6,017 bases of DNA, taken from assembly GCA_030600135.1 (NCBI GenBank), contig JAUVMS010000229.1:1-6017 (forward strand). The letters run 5' to 3'. A program made the position numbers and the translations under genes. Of this stretch, positions 5,996 to 6,017 are shown in pieces. The first letter of the stretch is position 1. Each line of letters starts with the position of its first letter. The notes beneath the pieces are model-generated. The model was not told where the DNA came from and ran no database searches. It saw only the letters and a list, made by a program, of their open reading frames with translations. The stretch comes from Hyphomicrobiales bacterium. GTDB taxonomy: Bacteria > Pseudomonadota > Alphaproteobacteria > Rhizobiales > JAUVMS01.

Positions 5996-6017
5996 GCTAG
6001 GGGACTAATTTGTAGCC

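Overview
The window reads as a piece of an alphaproteobacterial chromosome, most likely Hyphomicrobiales (rhizobial/hyphomicrobial side). The main reasons are the sequence style of FtsK (its gamma domain and linker length), a LolA of the alphaproteobacterial type directly behind ftsK, a DapC-like aminotransferase in front of ftsK, and moderately GC-rich DNA. The genus cannot be named from the sequence alone.

Left part (1-4735, all + strand): the terminator hairpin of an upstream gene, then a succinyldiaminopimelate-type aminotransferase (85-1284), the DNA translocase ftsK (1297-3843, only 12 bases downstream) and the periplasmic lipoprotein carrier lolA (4010-4735, after a 166-base spacer). 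This is a conserved cell-envelope and division neighbourhood: the aminotransferase probably feeds diaminopimelate to lysine and peptidoglycan, FtsK anchors in the division septum and pumps the chromosome termini apart, and LolA carries lipoproteins across the periplasm.

Middle (4736-5022): an intergenic stretch with the most interesting content. A -10-like element, a perfect 9-bp dyad, three to four predicted stem-loops with C-rich loops (a run of six C, and TTTCCCTC) and a strong Rho-independent terminator together look like an independent small RNA of about 140 nt on the + strand. I do not recognise it as a named family.

Right part (5023-6017): a minus-strand gene for a single-domain cyclic-nucleotide-binding-fold protein that has no DNA-binding domain and lacks the arginine that normally holds the cyclic phosphate. 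Behind its start lies about 290 bases of apparently non-coding DNA with two dyads. Then comes a complete, roughly 168-bp miniature inverted-repeat element (21-bp perfect terminal inverted repeats, flanked by CTAG on both sides) with no coding capacity of its own.

No CRISPR array, tRNA, rRNA, phage gene or full insertion sequence is visible.
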